A DNA stretch of 21,206 nt from Ochromonadaceae sp. CCMP2298 (taxonomy: Eukaryota > Sar > Synurophyceae > Ochromonadales > Ochromonadaceae). Of this stretch, positions 18,744-21,206 are shown piece after piece. The notes under the pieces are model-generated. The model saw only the letters and a program-made list of their open reading frames with translations. It did not search any database and had not been told where the DNA came from. Numbering within the stretch: the first letter of the stretch is position 1; each line of letters starts with the position of its first letter. Both the position numbers and the translations under genes were made by a program. The stretch lies in NCBI GenBank assembly GCA_026770595.1, contig MU633855.1, positions 1 through 21,206 of the forward strand. Direction: 5' to 3'.

Positions 18744-19868
18744 TTACATGGCGTTGGCCATGTCAGCCAGGTAGGCGTGCTCCAGCGCGTCCTTGCAGCT
18801 GATGCGTCTCCTAGGATCCAGGTGCAGCAGCTGCTCCAGCAGGTCCACGCCAGACTCGCTCAGGCCGGGTGCGCTGCGGCTGATCTGCAGAGAGGGCCAC
18901 ACGGGGAAGTCCTCGTTCCAGTCCTGCAGACCGGTCACGCCAGGCCAGGTCTGCTCGTTGGGGGTGCCCAGCACGCGGAATATCTTGAAGAGCTCGTCCA
19001 CCTCGCTGTCCCCTGGGAACAGAGGTCTCTTGGTGACCATCTCTGCCAGGATGGTGCCCACAGACCACGTGTCCACGGGCAGGCTGTAGGTCTTGCAGCC
19101 CAGCAGGATCTCGGGAGCGCGGTACCAGAGAGTCACCACCTCGTGGGTGAAGGGGCGGATGGGGGGGACGAAGGCGCGGGCTAGGCCGAAGTCCGCGATC
19201 TTCAGGCGGCCGTCCCTAGACACGAGGATGTTCTGGGGCTTGAGGTCGCGGTGCATCACACCTCTGACGTGGCAGTAGTGCATTCCCCTCAGCAGCTGCG
19301 CCATGTAGGACTTGATCAGCTGCGGGGACAGGGGCCCGTCGCAGGCCTCGAAGTATTTCTTGAGGTCCTTGTCCACGAACTCGAACACCAGGTACAGGCG
19401 GCCCTCGCTCTGCACCACGTCGTTCAGCCTGCGCGGGAGAGGGGGAGAGGTGGTTGGGGGAAAAAGGGGCGGAGGGCGGTGAGGGATGTACGCGGGCGCG
19501 TTTGTGCGGGGTGTCGGTAGGGTGTTGGCTTGCGGACGAATAGACAGATAAGATGGAGGTAGAGGCGGAGGACTTACTCGACGATGTTGGGGTGCTTCAG
19601 CTGCCTGAGGACGGAGATCTCTCTCAGCGTTGTGCTAGGGATGCCCTCGTCCTCGACCTCAAGGCGGATTCTCTGCAATTAGTTTGGAGGAGTCGTGTTA
19701 ATTTCAAGTTTCTGGTCTATGACATCGTTGCCACCGCTGAAATTAGGCCGGCGACTGTACCTTCAGAGCCACAATTTCGTTGGTCTGCTTGTCCTTGGCC
19801 TTGTACACCACTCCGTAGGTACCGGCACCGCATTCGCCATTTTTCTCGATCTTCTGGTATCTCTCCAT
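18744..19868 (-). CDS. Cyclin-dependent kinase, CDK1/CDKA-like with PSTTLRE helix
   Basis: Three exons (19868-19761, 19672-19578, 19428-18744) join in phases 0 and 2 to 295 aa, the length of CDK1/CDK2. It is a Ser/Thr kinase that drives the cell cycle when bound to a cyclin. The sequence shows catalytic Lys36 (VALK), the cyclin-binding helix PSTTLRE (48-54) in place of [15 protein letters not shown] (127-134), DFGLARAF (147-154) and the activation-loop Thr162 in [14 protein letters not shown]. Thr17-Tyr18 correspond to the inhibitory Thr14-Tyr15 of CDK1. The glycine loop reads [12 protein letters not shown], three residues longer than the usual IGEGTYGVV; the extra residues lie inside exon 1, so they are not a splicing choice. 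The helix variant falls between A-type (PSTAIRE) and plant B-type (PPTALRE/PPTTLRE) kinases, so A or B assignment needs a tree. All catalytic residues are present. Confidence 0.93.
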
Positions 19869-20407
19869 TCTGTGAAATTAACGAGAAGTTGTCTGGGGTC
19901 GGTGGCGGGCGCAAGGTGGATCTGAGTGATCGGTATCGCGGCGGGGATGTCGAGGGACGGTGAAGAACAATTCGAGGCTTTGAATCTGGGATGAATCAAA
20001 GGGCTTCTAAGTTAGCGTCGGCGTGGGGTCTCGCGCAGAGTAGGCAGCGGCAAGGCAGCTTCCGTTGCCCTCCCAAATCAACACGCCAACGCCAACGGAT
20101 TCCCGTTTTTTCAAAATATATCCGTTACCCCTCTTTGTTTCATTTTTTAGGCGTCGTTCCCCCATAAAAGTGGCCAACTTGGGCGGGCTGGTGCACTGGA
20201 AAGATTGGCATTGTACTCCATTGAAATAGCACAAACTACGTAAAGGAACGAGCACAAATTCGCTAACAAGTGTTTAATATAGATAGATCTTCTTACTTAA
20301 CTTTATACAGTAGGTAATGGTGTGAATAACTAGTTGTTATCAAGGCTCAGTGAATGTCGAATAAGTTTTGTTTCTACTCGTTATGGGTAGTGAGCAGCAT
20401 GCTAAGT
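19869..20407. other. Intergenic region upstream of the CDK gene
   Basis: The 539-bp interval lies between the CDK start (19868, minus strand) and the stop of the DUF4116 gene (20408, minus strand). It should hold the CDK promoter and 5' UTR and the DUF4116 3' UTR. The part from about 20240 to 20400 is distinctly A/T-rich. An ATG frame on the minus strand (20255-20007) has no recognisable protein character. I found no convincing E2F-type or other named element by eye. Confidence 0.45.
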
Positions 20408-21202
20408 TTAGTAAGGGCAGCCTTTTGCCCTTTGTCTCTCTCTCCTGATTGACCATCTGCATCTCTGCATAACGCCCAATATCTCCCTATCCGTCTGGTA
20501 CTGCTCACTAAAATGCTCCAATACTGAATCATCCATTTCCCAGTTGTTGTGTTCGGCGGCTATCATGCAAAGCTCCCTATCACTCCGCAGCTCGTCAGCA
20601 GCGTACTCGAAATTGTGCGCGTCTTTTCGCACCAGTTCTAGTACTAGCGCTCTATCTGCCCTTATGTGCTCAGGTGCTTGCCTAAGTATGGGTTGGTTAT
20701 CGTCATCCCTACCATTAGATGCTCTGATTTTTGCAAGGTCTACTTCTGGGTGTGTGTTTTGCAACGGATATCCCATTCCCCTCCCATACTCAGCTCGCCA
20801 GGCTTCTTGGCGATGCATGGCGTAGTACAGGTCATTCTGGTCATTTGGAAAGGCATCATATGCGTTAGGAGTATATTTGTAGGAGTGCTTGGCACGGCAG
20901 ACCACGTCGGTGCAAAACGAAAGATCTGTACTTTCTGATAAGACAATTTGGGCCATCTTCCATATCGTCAGGGGGAGGGTGGGGTCCTCTGCCCCCTCTC
21001 CCTCCTCTCCCTCCTCTCCCTCCACTCCCTCCTGTCCCTCACGTTCCTCCTCTCCATCCTCCTCTTCCTCCTCCCCATCCTCCTCTCCCTTCTCTTCCTC
21101 ATCCTCTACCTCCTGTGACCCAAGATGAAGGTTCAAGTATATATTGTGTGTTAAGTTCATTACATCACGAGCAGAGCAGAGTGGGGCAGAGAAGGCAGAC
21201 AT
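20408..21202 (-). CDS. DUF4116 repeat protein with acidic low-complexity region
   Basis: The frame encodes 264 aa from an ATG at 21202, only four bases from the window end, so the true start may lie outside. Residues 31-73 are an almost pure Glu/Gly/Asp tract, encoded by a polypurine/polypyrimidine stretch at about 20984-21112. The C-terminal part (about 181-250) has DUF4116-type units: RADRALVLELVRKDAHNFEY, LRSDRELCMIAAEHNNWEM and YQTDREILGVMQRC. These follow the family pattern of D-r-e-(l/i)-x-l...v...(g/n)..l. DUF4116 has no assigned function and occurs in large numbers in some algae and protists. Codon use is far less C/G-biased than in the neighbouring kinase and synthetase. No signal peptide or membrane segment is evident. 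Confidence 0.65.
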   Translation of the reverse strand: MSAFSAPLCSARDVMNLTHNIYLNLHLGSQEVEDEEEKGEEDGEEEEEDGEEEREGQEGVEGEEGEEGEGAEDPTLPLTIWKMAQIVLSESTDLSFCTDVVCRAKHSYKYTPNAYDAFPNDQNDLYYAMHRQEAWRAEYGRGMGYPLQNTHPEVDLAKIRASNGRDDDNQPILRQAPEHIRADRALVLELVRKDAHNFEYAADELRSDRELCMIAAEHNNWEMDDSVLEHFSEQYQTDREILGVMQRCRWSIRRERQRAKGCPY

Positions 21203-21206
21203 GCAG

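Noticed and set aside
1-21206. tRNA genes, rRNA genes, CRISPR arrays or bacterial operon signals
   Set aside because: No tRNA B-box-like sequence with a plausible cloverleaf, no regularly spaced repeat array and no ribosome-binding-site pattern was found. The genes are eukaryotic with spliceosomal introns.

Overview
This window looks like nuclear DNA of a eukaryotic microalga, most likely a stramenopile (heterokont). The evidence is GT-AG introns of about 95-170 bp with C/T-rich 3' ends, genes on both strands with no operons, a eukaryotic-type cytosolic leucyl-tRNA synthetase, a cell-cycle CDK, and a secreted EGF-rich protein built like the stramenopile SIG1/Ocm1 (tubular mastigoneme) family. 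The lineage is an inference from protein types; I could not run a search.

Layout, left to right. (1) 286-3873 (+): an intronless, secreted EGF/YWTD protein of 1195 aa. (2) 4065-5684 (-): a DUF2431/BMT5-like rRNA uridine methyltransferase, convergent with gene 1. (3) 5880-6950 (+): a leucine-rich-repeat protein, divergent from gene 2, probably 5'-truncated or with an unresolved 5' end. (4) 7576-9116 (-): a two-exon secretory-pathway protein with the conserved blocks of a fucosyltransferase-like glycosyltransferase. (5) 9627-12853 (+): a six-exon membrane-anchored protein joining a sulfotransferase-like domain to a C-terminal cupin_8/JmjC-like Fe(II)/2-oxoglutarate oxygenase domain. Genes 4 and 5 are head to head, 510 bp apart. 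(6) 13263-13703: an unrecognised open frame with no ATG, followed by about 900 bp holding a perfect 36-bp palindrome and small direct repeats. (7) 14603-18170 (+): cytosolic leucyl-tRNA synthetase, three exons. (8) 18744-19868 (-): a 295-aa cyclin-dependent kinase, three exons. (9) 20408-21202 (-): a DUF4116 repeat protein at the window edge.

Themes. Genes 1, 4 and 5 all carry a signal peptide or membrane anchor and belong to the secretory pathway. Gene 1 is a glycosylation-rich extracellular protein, while genes 4 and 5 look like Golgi modifying enzymes that may share a promoter. The most unusual object is gene 5: one polypeptide carrying two different modification chemistries, with an intron inside the Gly/Ser linker between them. 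Genes 2, 7 and 8 are housekeeping (ribosome maturation, translation, cell cycle). Genes 3 and 9 lack the strong C/G third-position preference of their neighbours and belong to repeat families that expand readily, so they look like accessory genes.
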